Of a stretch of DNA of 64,000 nt, positions 52,602 through 60,968 are shown in pieces. The stretch is from Reyranella sp. (lineage in GTDB: Bacteria; Pseudomonadota; Alphaproteobacteria; Reyranellales; Reyranellaceae): assembly GCA_019750135.1 (NCBI GenBank), contig JAIEOV010000005.1, positions 62,001 through 126,000 of the forward strand, given 5' to 3'. The number at the start of each line of letters is the position of its first letter. Within the stretch, counting starts at the first letter, position 1. The notes beneath the pieces were generated by a model, which saw nothing but the letters and a program-made list of their open reading frames with translations, was not told where the DNA came from and searched no databases. Position numbers and translations under genes: made by a program.

Positions 52602-53699
52602 CTAAAGCCCGAGCTTGTACACCCGGTTCGCCGTGCCGCTGAAGATCGCCTTCTTCTCGTCGGCGGAGGCGCCGGCGGTCAAGCGTTTGAACATGTTCCA
52701 CAGCGCCGGCATGCCGATGCCCATCTTCTCGACCGGGTAGTTGCTCTCGACCATGCAGCGATCGGGACCGAACAGGTCGATGCAGGTCTTCACATACGGC
52801 CCCCAGTAGCCGGCGAGCGCCTCGGACGACGGCGGCGCCGGCAGCTTGCCGTAGTCGTAGGCGGCCAGCCGCATGGTGACGCCGCCGAGCTTCACCGACA
52901 CGTTGGGGCACGTGGCGAGTTCGGTCATCGAGGCCTTCCAGTTGGCGAAGACCTCGTCCTTCTTGCCGGCGTACGGGCCGTAGCCCAGCGGCCCGCCCAT
53001 GTGACACATCACGATGCCGGCGTTGGGAAAGGCGCGTGCAAGATCGACAACCTCGCGAAGCTGCGGATGGAACACCCAGGCATCGAGCACCAGGCCCAGC
53101 CGCTCGAGTTGCTTCATGCCGGCTCGGACGTCGGCCCGCATGTATTCGCCGGGTCCTGAAACGCCGTGGCTGTTGCCGATGATGGGATCGGCATCCCAGC
53201 CGCCGGAGTAGCGGATGCCGCGAAAGCGCCCGCCGCCGGCCGCGATCTCGGCCTCCAGCACCGCAGCCACGCGATCGCCCAAAGCGAGGTCGGCGTAACC
53301 CACGATGCCACGGCAGATGCGCGCCGGCCCGTAGTTGCCGCTGTCGCTCATGGCGGCGACGCCGGCCACGAACTCCACCTCGCCCACCGGCTTCATCTCC
53401 TCGGGTCCGCGCGCGCGGTACATCGAGCGGCATTCCTCGAACACCGTGGCGACGATGTTGTGCCCCGTGTTCAGGTCGGCCAGCAGCTCATCCAAGAGAT
53501 AGCGAAAGCGCCCGAAGTCCCACAGGTGATGATGGGTGTCGACGATCGCGAGGTCCGGCTCGAGGATCGGTTCGGCCGGTGCCTTGGCGTGCCAGGCGTC
53601 ATCGGGCTTGTAGATGCGGCCAAAGCGCGTCGGCTCGGCGGGATCACGCGTGCCGCTCTGGAGCATCGAGCCGAGGCCCGACGTGGTCTCGTTCGCCAT
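52602..53699 (-). CDS. Amidohydrolase-2 family protein (metal-dependent hydrolase/decarboxylase)
   Basis: A 365-residue TIM-barrel amidohydrolase. VDTHHHLWDFGRFRYL has the metal-binding His pair (56-58), IVMCHMGGPLGYGPY supplies a later His, and PDRCMVESNYPVEKMG carries the late acidic residue in the position of the family's Asp. Relatives hydrolyse lactones or decarboxylate aromatic acids. The ATG at 53699 is five bases before the end of the hydrolase gene's reading frame, matching tight operon packing; longer in-frame sequence overlaps that gene. It is the last gene of a five-gene leftward catabolic operon. Confidence 0.84.
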   Translation of the reverse strand: MANETTSGLGSMLQSGTRDPAEPTRFGRIYKPDDAWHAKAPAEPILEPDLAIVDTHHHLWDFGRFRYLLDELLADLNTGHNIVATVFEECRSMYRARGPEEMKPVGEVEFVAGVAAMSDSGNYGPARICRGIVGYADLALGDRVAAVLEAEIAAGGGRFRGIRYSGGWDADPIIGNSHGVSGPGEYMRADVRAGMKQLERLGLVLDAWVFHPQLREVVDLARAFPNAGIVMCHMGGPLGYGPYAGKKDEVFANWKASMTELATCPNVSVKLGGVTMRLAAYDYGKLPAPPSSEALAGYWGPYVKTCIDLFGPDRCMVESNYPVEKMGIGMPALWNMFKRLTAGASADEKKAIFSGTANRVYKLGL

Positions 53700-53704
53700 G
53701 ATCG

Positions 53705-54394
53705 TCAACCCTCCGCGATCAGCCGCGCCAGGGCGGCGGGCTCGCTCAGCATGGGATAGTGGCCGGTATCGAGCTCGTGCCAGCGGCCCTTCAGCGTGTC
53801 GCAGCAGCGGCGCTGGTGGGCGACCGGCGGGTTGGTGCTCTGCTTGCACCAGATCACCGAGGCGTTCCACGGCAGATCCCAGAAGCGCTCGAGCTTCACG
53901 GGCTTGGTCATGGTGGCGATGGGATGCATGGTGCAGCGCTCGACCGCCCACTTGCGCAGCGCGGGATCGAAATCCTTGAACAGGCGGTTCTCGAAGTCCT
54001 CGCGCGCCTGGCCGGTGGTCAGCTCGGTATTGACCGCGGTCGGCCGCTTGACGATGTCGGGCAACGCCTCGCCGTTCCTGAGCGCCAGCGCGTCGGCGAA
54101 GACCACGCGCGCCACGCGCTCGCGGGCGAGCTCGGCCGCGCGCGCCATCACCATGCCGCCGGTGCTGGTGCCGACCAGCACGACATCCTTCAGGTCCTCG
54201 TAGAACAGCAGCCCGGCGATCTCGTCGGCATGGCTCTCGGTGGTGATGCCGGCGCGGACCTGGTTCTTGCGCTCGGCGCAGCCGTCGAGTGTCGGCGTCA
54301 GCACGCGATGGCCCTTGGCGACGAGCTGTTCGGCGGTCGGTTTCCAGATCCAGCCGCCTTGATAAGCACCATGGATCAGAACGAACGTTGTCAT
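53705..54394 (-). CDS. Alpha/beta hydrolase
   Basis: A 229-residue alpha/beta hydrolase. FVLIHGAYQGGWIWKPT is the oxyanion strand-loop, VLVGTSTGGMV the nucleophile elbow (Ser77 in G-T-S-T-G), and ELDTGHYPMLSEP supplies the catalytic His. The short cap region and size resemble plant-esterase-like and dienelactone/amide hydrolases. Its ATG overlaps the stop of the dehydrogenase gene by four bases. The substrate is not evident; the operon suggests cleavage of an ester, lactone or amide intermediate. Confidence 0.86.
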   Translation of the reverse strand: MTTFVLIHGAYQGGWIWKPTAEQLVAKGHRVLTPTLDGCAERKNQVRAGITTESHADEIAGLLFYEDLKDVVLVGTSTGGMVMARAAELARERVARVVFADALALRNGEALPDIVKRPTAVNTELTTGQAREDFENRLFKDFDPALRKWAVERCTMHPIATMTKPVKLERFWDLPWNASVIWCKQSTNPPVAHQRRCCDTLKGRWHELDTGHYPMLSEPAALARLIAEG

Positions 54395-55290
54395 TTGCCC
54401 TCCCCCTTTACTTTCACGCCGGCCATCTGCTCGAAGATCTTCACGACCGCCGAGCCGTCCTGCTTGTTGAGCCCTTGCGCGCGGGCCATCTGGTAGACCT
54501 GCTGACTGACGTTCGCGAGCAGCACCGGCACGCCGAGGCGCTTAGCGAACGCCGTCTCGAGCTCCTGGTCCTTGTAGGAGATGTCGATCGTGCCGCCGGG
54601 CTCGTAGTCGCCCTTGAGGATGCGCGGCACGCGCAGCTCCCAGGCGGCGCTGGCGCCGGTCGAGACCTTCACCACGTCGTAGATCGCCTGCGGATCGAGG
54701 CCCGCCTTGACGCCCAGCACCAGCGCCTCGGCCACCGCCACGGTGTTGACCTGCACCAGCATGTTGTTGACCAGCTTCATGGCGAGGCCGTTGCCCAAAG
54801 GCCCGACATGGAAGGTGCGGTTGCCCATCGCCTTGAACAGGTCCTCGCACTTGGCGACCGTCTCCTTGTCGCCGCCGACGATCACCGACAGCTCGCCCGA
54901 CTGGGCGCGGCCCGTGCCGCCGCTCACCGGCGCATCGACCATGGCGATGCCCTTGGCCTTCAATTGCTCGGCGATCTCGCGCGCGGCGAAGGGGTCGATG
55001 GTCGACATGCAGACCACGACGTGGCCGGGCTTGGCGCCGCGGACGATGCCGCGCTCGCCCATGATCACCTCCTTCGCCTGATCGGTCGTCTCGACGATCA
55101 GGATGGTGCGATCGACCGCAGCCGCCACCGCCTCGGCATTGCCCGCCAGCTCGGCGCCCTGCGCGCGCACGGCTGCCGTCTTGCTCTGGTCGATGTCGTG
55201 CACCACCAGCTTGTGGCCGGCTTTCGCGAGATTGAGGGCCATCGGCCCGCCCATGGCGCCGAGCCCGATGAATCCGACCTTGCCGGCCAT
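54391..55290 (-). CDS. 3-hydroxyisobutyrate dehydrogenase-like NAD(P)-dependent oxidoreductase
   Basis: A 299-residue beta-hydroxyacid dehydrogenase. GLGAMG at 9-14 is the dinucleotide loop, MVDAPVSGGTGRAQSGELSVIVGG (as DAPVSGGTGRAQSG) the substrate loop, and Lys172 in GNGLAMKLVNNML the catalytic lysine. The family oxidises 3-hydroxyisobutyrate, tartronate semialdehyde or related hydroxyacids, or reduces imines. GGAGGACAC precedes the ATG. It is the middle gene of the leftward catabolic operon. Confidence 0.88.
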   Translation of the reverse strand: MAGKVGFIGLGAMGGPMALNLAKAGHKLVVHDIDQSKTAAVRAQGAELAGNAEAVAAAVDRTILIVETTDQAKEVIMGERGIVRGAKPGHVVVCMSTIDPFAAREIAEQLKAKGIAMVDAPVSGGTGRAQSGELSVIVGGDKETVAKCEDLFKAMGNRTFHVGPLGNGLAMKLVNNMLVQVNTVAVAEALVLGVKAGLDPQAIYDVVKVSTGASAAWELRVPRILKGDYEPGGTIDISYKDQELETAFAKRLGVPVLLANVSQQVYQMARAQGLNKQDGSAVVKIFEQMAGVKVKGEGK

Positions 55291-55317
55291 GTGTCCTCCG
55301 CTGGTTGTCGTTGTTGG

Positions 55318-56094
55318 CTAGACGCCGCCCGTGACGTCGATGGTCAGCCCCGTGACGAAATCGGCGTCGGACGAGGCAAGGAAGCAGATCACGTTGGCCT
55401 GGTCGGCCAGCTCGGCGACCCGGCGCAGCGGCGTGCGCTCGATCTCCTCGGCCTGGGAGGCCTGCGAGCGCTTGTCCCAATGAGGCCGGATGCGCTCGGT
55501 CAGGGTGACCGACGGCGCGATGGCGTTGACGTTGATGCCGTCGGGCCCGAGCTCGAAGGCGAGCTTGCGGGTGAAGGCGATGATGCCGCCCTTGGCCGCG
55601 GCGTAGGCGCTGGAGCTGTTGAAGCTCAGGCCGCGGCCGGCGATCGACGCCAGATTGACGATCTTGCCGCTGCGCTTCTTCTTCATCACCGGGATCATGG
55701 TGTGGGTGCAGAGGAAAGTGGCGTCGAGGTTGAAGGCAATGAGCTTTTGCCAGTCGGCGAAGCTCAGTTGCTCGGTCGTGGCCTGCGGGTTGGCGATTAC
55801 CGTGCTGCCGCCCACGGCGTTGACAAGGATGTCGATGCCGCCGTGGTGCTGCGCGGTCCGGGCGATCAGCGTCTCGACCTGCTGCGGGTCCAGCGCGTCT
55901 ATGAGCTCGCCCTGCACCTTACCGCCCGACGTGCCGGCCGCCTCCTTGAGCGACGGCACCGCCTCGTCGAGATGGCCCTGGTGGTTGTCGGCCACGATCA
56001 CGGTGGCGCCCTCGCCCACCATGATCTTGGCGGTTGCGCGGCCGATGCCGTTGGCGCCGGCAGTGATCAGCGCCACCTTGTTCTTGAAGCGCAT
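55318..56094 (-). CDS. Short-chain dehydrogenase/reductase
   Basis: A 258-residue classical SDR. The nucleotide loop is AGANGIG (12-18; Ala instead of the usual first Gly/Thr), and the catalytic residues are Ser150, Tyr164 and Lys168 (YAAAK). NVNAIAPSVTLT and FVTGLTIDVTGGV complete the fold. The ATG at 56094 shares one base with the stop of the EthD-like gene (TGATG), which fixes it. It probably interconverts a secondary alcohol and ketone in the same pathway as its operon partners. Confidence 0.88.
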   Translation of the reverse strand: MRFKNKVALITAGANGIGRATAKIMVGEGATVIVADNHQGHLDEAVPSLKEAAGTSGGKVQGELIDALDPQQVETLIARTAQHHGGIDILVNAVGGSTVIANPQATTEQLSFADWQKLIAFNLDATFLCTHTMIPVMKKKRSGKIVNLASIAGRGLSFNSSSAYAAAKGGIIAFTRKLAFELGPDGINVNAIAPSVTLTERIRPHWDKRSQASQAEEIERTPLRRVAELADQANVICFLASSDADFVTGLTIDVTGGV

Positions 56095-56444
56095 CAGATC
56101 ACCTTGCGCACGATGTGATGGCGGTTGGTCGTGAACGGCCGCACCTCGGACGGCCAGCGCCCCTTCTCGCCCGCCTCCGCCCATTCCTTGCTCAAAAGCA
56201 CGTCGGGGCTGTCGAGCTCGTAGATCGCCATGTAGGTCGGCGCGCCCGCGCCATCGAGTATCTTGCGCTGGCCTGCGATGTTGAAGGCGGCCGGCTCGGT
56301 CTTCATGCGCGTGACGCCGCGCACGCCCGGCACCTTGGAGAGCAGGGGCACGTGCTCGGTATCGTAGACTTCGTTGAACAGCGCCTCCTTCTCCTTCGCC
56401 ACATCCATGCTGACGATGAAGAGGTACTTTCCGGCAATTGGCAT
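56094..56444 (-). CDS. Small EthD-like / dimeric alpha-beta barrel protein
   Basis: A 116-residue protein with KYLFIVSMDVAKEKEALFNEVYDTEHVPLL, cited as FIVSMDVAKEKEALF and YDTEHVPLLSKVPGV. The pattern of a strand, helix and EHVP...PGV is typical of EthD/DUF-type dimeric ferredoxin-like proteins that bind or tautomerise small ring compounds. The ATG at 56444 has GGAGGAAAAC upstream and begins the leftward catabolic operon. Function is not established. Confidence 0.72.
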   Translation of the reverse strand: MPIAGKYLFIVSMDVAKEKEALFNEVYDTEHVPLLSKVPGVRGVTRMKTEPAAFNIAGQRKILDGAGAPTYMAIYELDSPDVLLSKEWAEAGEKGRWPSEVRPFTTNRHHIVRKVI

Positions 56445-56504
56445 GTTTTCCTCCCGGGCGACATGGCTAGGATAGCCGGCAAAGGCCAGCGAGGGAAAAC
56501 GACC
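56445..56504. promoter_or_regulatory. Divergent spacer, EthD-like operon / LLM gene
   Basis: A 60-base spacer holding both starts. The ends mirror each other (GTTTTCCTC at the left, GAGGGAAAAC at the right) because both genes have GAGGGAAAAC/GAGGAAAAC ribosome-binding sites. The resulting inverted repeat could also bind a shared regulator, but the simpler reading is two Shine-Dalgarno sites. Confidence 0.3.
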
Positions 56505-57359
56505 ATGAAAATCGGCGCCGTCATGTTCTTCACTGCGGATTCCATGCAGCCGGCGCCGTTGGCGCGGGTGCTGGAGGAGCGCGGCTTCGAATCGCTCTGG
56601 GTGCCCGAGCACACGCACATCCCCTCGTCCCGCAAAACGCCCTATCCGGCAGGCGGTCCGTTGATCCGGCCCTACTACGACATCATGGATCCCTTTCTGG
56701 TGCTGAACACCGCAGCGACGGTGACCACGAAGCTGAAGGTCGGCACCGGCATCGCCCTCCTGACGCAGCGCGACCCCATCGTCACCGCCAAGGTCGTGTC
56801 GACCATCGACCAGCTGTCACAGGGCCGCTTCCTGTTCGGCGTCGGCAACGGCTGGAACCAGGACGAGATCGAGAACCACGGCACCGCATTCGAGAGCCGC
56901 CACAAGCTGGCGCGCGAGCGCATGGAGGCGATGCAGGCGATCTGGACGCAGGAGGAGCCCGAGTATCACGGCGAGTTCGTGACCTTCGACAAGATGAAGC
57001 AGTGGCCGAAGCCGTTCCAGAAGCCCTATCCGCCGGTCATCGTCGGCGGCGCCTTCCCCTATGCGGCGCGGCGCGCCATCCGCTACGGCAACGGCTGGAT
57101 CCCGCGCGCCGACCGGCTGGAGAAGGACGGGGTGGGCGTGATCATCGACAAGTTCCGCGTCATGGCCAAGGAAGCCGGCCGCGATCCCGCCAGCCTGCCC
57201 ATCACCATCTTCCGCGTGCCCGAGATACTCGATCAGCTGAAGTTCTGCCAGGAGATCGGCGTCGATCGTGTCACCTTCACCCTGCCGGCCGAGAAAGAGG
57301 ACAAGCTGATGCCGATCATCGACCGCTGGACCGAGCTCAAGCGTCAGCTCGGCGGCTGA
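56505..57359 (+). CDS. LLM-class oxidoreductase, probable F420-dependent (283-residue trio, copy 3)
   Basis: A 284-residue LLM protein with LWVPEHTHIPSSRK at 31-44 and SQGRFLFGVGNGWNQDE at 105-121. It is strikingly close to the product of 24969-25820: the blocks FES-W-PEH, FGVGNGWNQDE, ENHGT-FESRHKL and VGGAFPY-ARRA-RYG are shared at identical positions. The two lie 31 kb apart. It is followed three bases later by another LLM gene. Confidence 0.86.
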   Translation: MKIGAVMFFTADSMQPAPLARVLEERGFESLWVPEHTHIPSSRKTPYPAGGPLIRPYYDIMDPFLVLNTAATVTTKLKVGTGIALLTQRDPIVTAKVVSTIDQLSQGRFLFGVGNGWNQDEIENHGTAFESRHKLARERMEAMQAIWTQEEPEYHGEFVTFDKMKQWPKPFQKPYPPVIVGGAFPYAARRAIRYGNGWIPRADRLEKDGVGVIIDKFRVMAKEAGRDPASLPITIFRVPEILDQLKFCQEIGVDRVTFTLPAEKEDKLMPIIDRWTELKRQLGG

Positions 57360-57362
57360 CCC

Positions 57363-58424
57363 GTGAGCGTCAAGTTCGGGCTGTCGCTCAGCTTCCAGAC
57401 CAACCCCGGTTTGAACGAGGCCTGGGACACCTCCTATCGCGAGAGCCTGGAGCTCGCGCGCGAGGCCGACCGGCTGGGCTTCGATTCGATCTGGGCCAGC
57501 GAGCATCACGGCGAGGCCGACGGCTACTGCCCCTCGCCGGTCGTTGCCTGCGCCGCGCTCGCGGTCGCCGCTCCCCACTGCCAGATCGGCCAGGGCGTGG
57601 CGCTGGCGCCGCTGTACGGCCATCCGCTGCGCCTGGCCGAGGACCTGTCGGTGGTCGACAACATGTCTGGCGGCCGCATCGAGATCGGCTTGGGCCAGGG
57701 CTATCGACCCGCCGAGTTCGAGAGCTTCGGCTGGAATTACAAGACCCGCACGCGGGCCTTCGAGGAGTCGCTCGACATCCTGGGGCTCGCCTGGCGCGGC
57801 GAGCGCTTCGACTACGAAGGGCGCATCTACAACGTGAAGGGCGGCCTGCTGCGGCCGCCGCCGATCAAGCCCGGGCCGCTGCCGCTCTGGGTCGGCGCGG
57901 CGGCGCCGAAAGCCCGTGCCCGCGCCGTGCGCTACCGGGCGGGCCTGATCGTGGCGCCGTTGATCGAGCTGCAGCACCTCGCGCGGCAGATCAAGTCATA
58001 CGACGACGAGGCCGAGCGACAGGGCGCCGGGCCGCTGCCGCATTCGTTGATGCGCGAAGTGCTGGTCGGCGACTCCGCGGCCGACGCGATCAAGCGGCAC
58101 AAGCCCTACATCGATCACGTCTATCGCGTGCAGTACGCCCCCGAGCGCACCGGCCAGACCTACATCGATCCGGCGACCGGCGAGCGCAAGCCGCTGACCG
58201 GCGACAATCCTCTCTATCTCTCGGAAGCCTTCATGCAGGACCGCTGGTTCCTCGGCACGCCGGCCGAGATCGCGGCCAAGATGATCGAGTGGCTGCCGCG
58301 CTACGCGCTCACGCATTTCATCTTCCAGGGCCGCCAGCCCGGCATGACCTTGCGTCATGCCGTCGACAGTCTGGAGGCCCTGGCAAAAGGGGTGCTGCCC
58401 GTCGTGCGGGCGAAGCTCAGCTGA
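57363..58424 (+). CDS. LLM-class oxidoreductase, LuxA-like long form
   Basis: A 353-residue LLM protein with IWASEHHGEADGYCPSPVVACAALA (as WASEHHGEADGYCPSP), SGGRIEIGLGQGYRPAEFESFG and LWVGAAAPKARARAVRYRAG. The SEHH motif and length match bacterial-luciferase-type monooxygenase relatives, so FMN/O2 chemistry is a real alternative to F420. GTG start three bases after the preceding LLM stop. Its last 8 bases overlap the end of the convergent Ddn-like gene. Confidence 0.82.
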   Translation: MSVKFGLSLSFQTNPGLNEAWDTSYRESLELAREADRLGFDSIWASEHHGEADGYCPSPVVACAALAVAAPHCQIGQGVALAPLYGHPLRLAEDLSVVDNMSGGRIEIGLGQGYRPAEFESFGWNYKTRTRAFEESLDILGLAWRGERFDYEGRIYNVKGGLLRPPPIKPGPLPLWVGAAAPKARARAVRYRAGLIVAPLIELQHLARQIKSYDDEAERQGAGPLPHSLMREVLVGDSAADAIKRHKPYIDHVYRVQYAPERTGQTYIDPATGERKPLTGDNPLYLSEAFMQDRWFLGTPAEIAAKMIEWLPRYALTHFIFQGRQPGMTLRHAVDSLEALAKGVLPVVRAKLS

Positions 58425-58881
58425 TCGGGTCGAGGACCACGACCGGGATTTCCCGGTCAGGCACCTTCTTCTGATAGTCGTCGTAGGGCGGCCAGAATTC
58501 GTTGGCCAGCTTCCACAGCTTCGCGCGCTCCTCGCCGCTCGCCGTGCGTGCGCGGGCCTTGATCTTGTCGGTGCCGACCTGGATCTCGACCGTGGGGTTG
58601 GCGAGGAGGTTCTTGTACCAGCCCGGATGATCCGGCGCGCCGCCCTTGGAGGCGACGATGACATAGCTGTTGCCCGACTTGCCGTAGAACAGCGGGAAGA
58701 TGAACTTCTCGCCGGACTTGCGGCCCGTCGTCGTGAGCAGCAGCGACGGGACGGTGATCGACGGCCTGTCAGGCTGGTTGATGGTGTACATGTGCCCTTC
58801 CTTGCCGCCGCTCGACAAGTAGAGGTTGGTATGGTCGACCATCCACTTCGGCAGGTTGGGGGCGAGCTTGGCTTCGGTCAT
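58417..58881 (-). CDS. Deazaflavin (F420)-dependent nitroreductase, Ddn family (FDOR-A)
   Basis: A 154-residue split-beta-barrel protein of the F420H2-dependent quinone reductase/nitroreductase family. LLLTTTGRKSGEKFIFPLFY (48-66) and GGAPDHPGWYKNLLANPTVEI (80-100, given here as GGAPDHPGWYKNLLANP) are the hallmark F420 phosphate- and deazaflavin-binding blocks. Tyr133 and Tyr136 in PPYDDYQKK lie where Ddn has its substrate-pocket tyrosines. This family binds F420 specifically in all studied cases, so it is independent evidence that the host uses F420. It is followed leftward by a convergent LLM gene and preceded by an SMP-30 gene nine bases upstream. Confidence 0.88.
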   Translation of the reverse strand: MTEAKLAPNLPKWMVDHTNLYLSSGGKEGHMYTINQPDRPSITVPSLLLTTTGRKSGEKFIFPLFYGKSGNSYVIVASKGGAPDHPGWYKNLLANPTVEIQVGTDKIKARARTASGEERAKLWKLANEFWPPYDDYQKKVPDREIPVVVLDPIS

Positions 58882-58890
58882 GACGACTCC

Positions 58891-59799
58891 TCAGAAATTG
58901 AGTTTCAGCCCAGGCGTCGGCCACTGCATGGTGCCGAGCAGGCCCTTGTCTGAAAGGGTTATATAGGCAGTCCGACGGTCGGCGCCACCGAAGCAGATGT
59001 TGGTCGGATAGACGTCCGGCATCTTGACCTCGCGCACGACCGCGCCGGCCGGCGAGAACTCGGTGATCTTTCCGGTGGTGAGCGTGGCCACGCAGATATT
59101 GCCGTTCTCCAGCACCGCCATGCTGTCGAAACGCGCCGGGCCGGTGACGCCGCCGATGACACGGCCGCTGTGATGGGCGAACGGTGCCGGTTTTTTCAGC
59201 ACGCCCGGACCCTCGATGTCGAACGCCCACAGCCAGGCGCCCTCGGTGTCGGCGACATAGAGCACCTTGCCGTCGGGCGACAGCGCGCAGCCGTTGGGGC
59301 TCAGGATCGGATAGGCGATGCAGGTGATCTTCGAGCCGTCCGGCAGGGCGTAGTAGAGCCCGCCGTGGTCGCGATGGCGGGCGTGGCGCTTGCCGAGATC
59401 GGTGAAGTAGAAGCCGCCTTGGCTGTCGAACACCAGGTCGTTGGGGGCGGAGAGCTTGTGGCCGTCGCACTCGGCATAGAGCGTCTTGAAGGCGCCGGTC
59501 TTCGCATCGAGGCGCTGGATCGAGCCGCCGTTATAGCCCGCATGCGCCCCCTGGCTCATCGACGTGCCTTCGACGTAGCGCGCGCCGCCGTTGTTGCAGA
59601 GATAGAGCGCGCCGTCCGGCCCGATCGCCAGCCCGTTGGGCCCGCCACCGCACTCCGAGAACACCGCGGACTTGCCGTCGGGCGTGACGCGCGAGCAGCG
59701 GCCGTTGCGGATCTCGGTCAGGATCACCGCGCCGTCGGGCATGACGGCAGGGCCTTCGGGAAAGCCGAAACCGCTCGCCAGGATCTTCACGTCGCTCAT
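58891..59799 (-). CDS. SMP-30/gluconolactonase/LRE family protein
   Basis: A 302-residue six-bladed beta-propeller lactonase. The metal ligands of the family are present: Glu15 (FPEGPAV), Asn169 (SPNGCALSPDG) and Asp184 (VADTEG). GGGPNGLAIGPDGALYLCNN is the typical second blade. It hydrolyses sugar or other lactones to acids. Its ATG lies one base from the stop of the LLM gene upstream, and it is nine bases before the Ddn-like gene, giving an LLM-lactonase-Ddn unit. It is a candidate lactonase for a sugar lactone made by an F420 enzyme. Confidence 0.88.
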   Translation of the reverse strand: MSDVKILASGFGFPEGPAVMPDGAVILTEIRNGRCSRVTPDGKSAVFSECGGGPNGLAIGPDGALYLCNNGGARYVEGTSMSQGAHAGYNGGSIQRLDAKTGAFKTLYAECDGHKLSAPNDLVFDSQGGFYFTDLGKRHARHRDHGGLYYALPDGSKITCIAYPILSPNGCALSPDGKVLYVADTEGAWLWAFDIEGPGVLKKPAPFAHHSGRVIGGVTGPARFDSMAVLENGNICVATLTTGKITEFSPAGAVVREVKMPDVYPTNICFGGADRRTAYITLSDKGLLGTMQWPTPGLKLNF

Positions 59800-59800
59800 G

Positions 59801-60892
59801 TCATGCCGCCGCTTTCTCGGCTTGCGCCGGCTTCCAGGATTTCACCACCGGCAGCACTTCCTTGGCGAAAAGCCTGAGGCCGCGCTCCGACACTTCCAGG
59901 GGCGTGCCGCCGAAGCGGAATGCGACGTTCATCTCGAAATCGCCGACGACCCTCCGCCGCTCCTCGAGGCCGCGCAGGATCTTGTCGGGAGAGCCCCAGG
60001 ACGCCGCCTGCATGAAACCTTTCACCGCGCCTTCCAGGCCGGCCTTGCGGGCAATCTCGGCCTTCTGCTGGTAGGCGTCGTAGCCCTTCACCGTCTTGAA
60101 GTGCTCGCCCAGGAACTCGTAGTGATGGAAATTGCTCTCGACGAACTTGCCCTGGTACTGACGCGCCTCGTCCTCGATGTCGGCATTGGTGCCGCAGACG
60201 CAGAACTCGGTGAGCATCAGCGTCGGCGGCTCGGTGCCGTGATACTTGCGATGCAGGGTGCGACCGTGCTCGATCTGCGGCACGCGCATCTCCCACGGCC
60301 GGTCGGTGAACATCACGATATGCGCGCCGAGCTTGGCGGCTGAATCGACCGAATCCTCGCTCGACGCGACGGCGTAGATGCGGTTGTCGAAGGAGTGCTG
60401 CGGCCTGGGCCTGATCTCGATGCGCGGCTGCTTGTAATACTTGCCGTCGCCTTCCATGAAGCCGGTCTTGAGCGCGTTGATGATCATCGGCGCCGCCTCG
60501 TCGAAGCGACCGCGCGATTCGTCCATGCTGAGCCGGAAGGCCGCGAACTCGCGCCGCGCCAGGCCGCGCCCCAGGCCGAGCCGCAGCCGGCCCTTGCTCA
60601 GCATGTCGACCACGGCGGCATTCTCGGCGACGCGCAGCGGATCGTGCCAGGGCAGGATCACCGCCGCCGTGCCGACATCGATGTCGGGGCAGAGCGCGGT
60701 GAGATGCGTCATCAGCGCGAGATTGTCGGGCACGAACGAGTAGTCGTTGAAGTGATGCTCGGCCGACCACAGGCAATCGAAGCCGAGATCGGCGGCGAGC
60801 CGCGCCAGCCTGATCTCCTCGTTCCATACCCGATCGTCGGGGCAGTTGTCCCAGCCGTAGCTGGCGAACACCATCATCATGCCGACGTCCAT
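59801..60892 (-). CDS. LLM-class oxidoreductase, LuxA-like (363 residues)
   Basis: A 363-residue LLM protein with LWSAEHHFNDYSFVPDNLALM, cited as WSAEHHFNDYSFVPDN, SKGRLRLGLGRGLARREFAAF and YAVASSEDSVDSAAKLG. The AEHHFNDY motif is that of luciferase-type monooxygenases, so flavin/O2 chemistry is as likely as F420 use. The ATG at 60892 is chosen because it directly precedes the conserved DVGMMMVFASYGW opening. It heads the leftward LLM-lactonase-Ddn unit. Confidence 0.83.
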   Translation of the reverse strand: MDVGMMMVFASYGWDNCPDDRVWNEEIRLARLAADLGFDCLWSAEHHFNDYSFVPDNLALMTHLTALCPDIDVGTAAVILPWHDPLRVAENAAVVDMLSKGRLRLGLGRGLARREFAAFRLSMDESRGRFDEAAPMIINALKTGFMEGDGKYYKQPRIEIRPRPQHSFDNRIYAVASSEDSVDSAAKLGAHIVMFTDRPWEMRVPQIEHGRTLHRKYHGTEPPTLMLTEFCVCGTNADIEDEARQYQGKFVESNFHHYEFLGEHFKTVKGYDAYQQKAEIARKAGLEGAVKGFMQAASWGSPDKILRGLEERRRVVGDFEMNVAFRFGGTPLEVSERGLRLFAKEVLPVVKSWKPAQAEKAAA

Positions 60893-60968
60893 GAGGCGTC
60901 CTCCGTTCGCTTGGTTGTTTCGGCGAATGAGAATGCTTTCACGCGCCGGCCGCAAGCGATCTGGTTCG

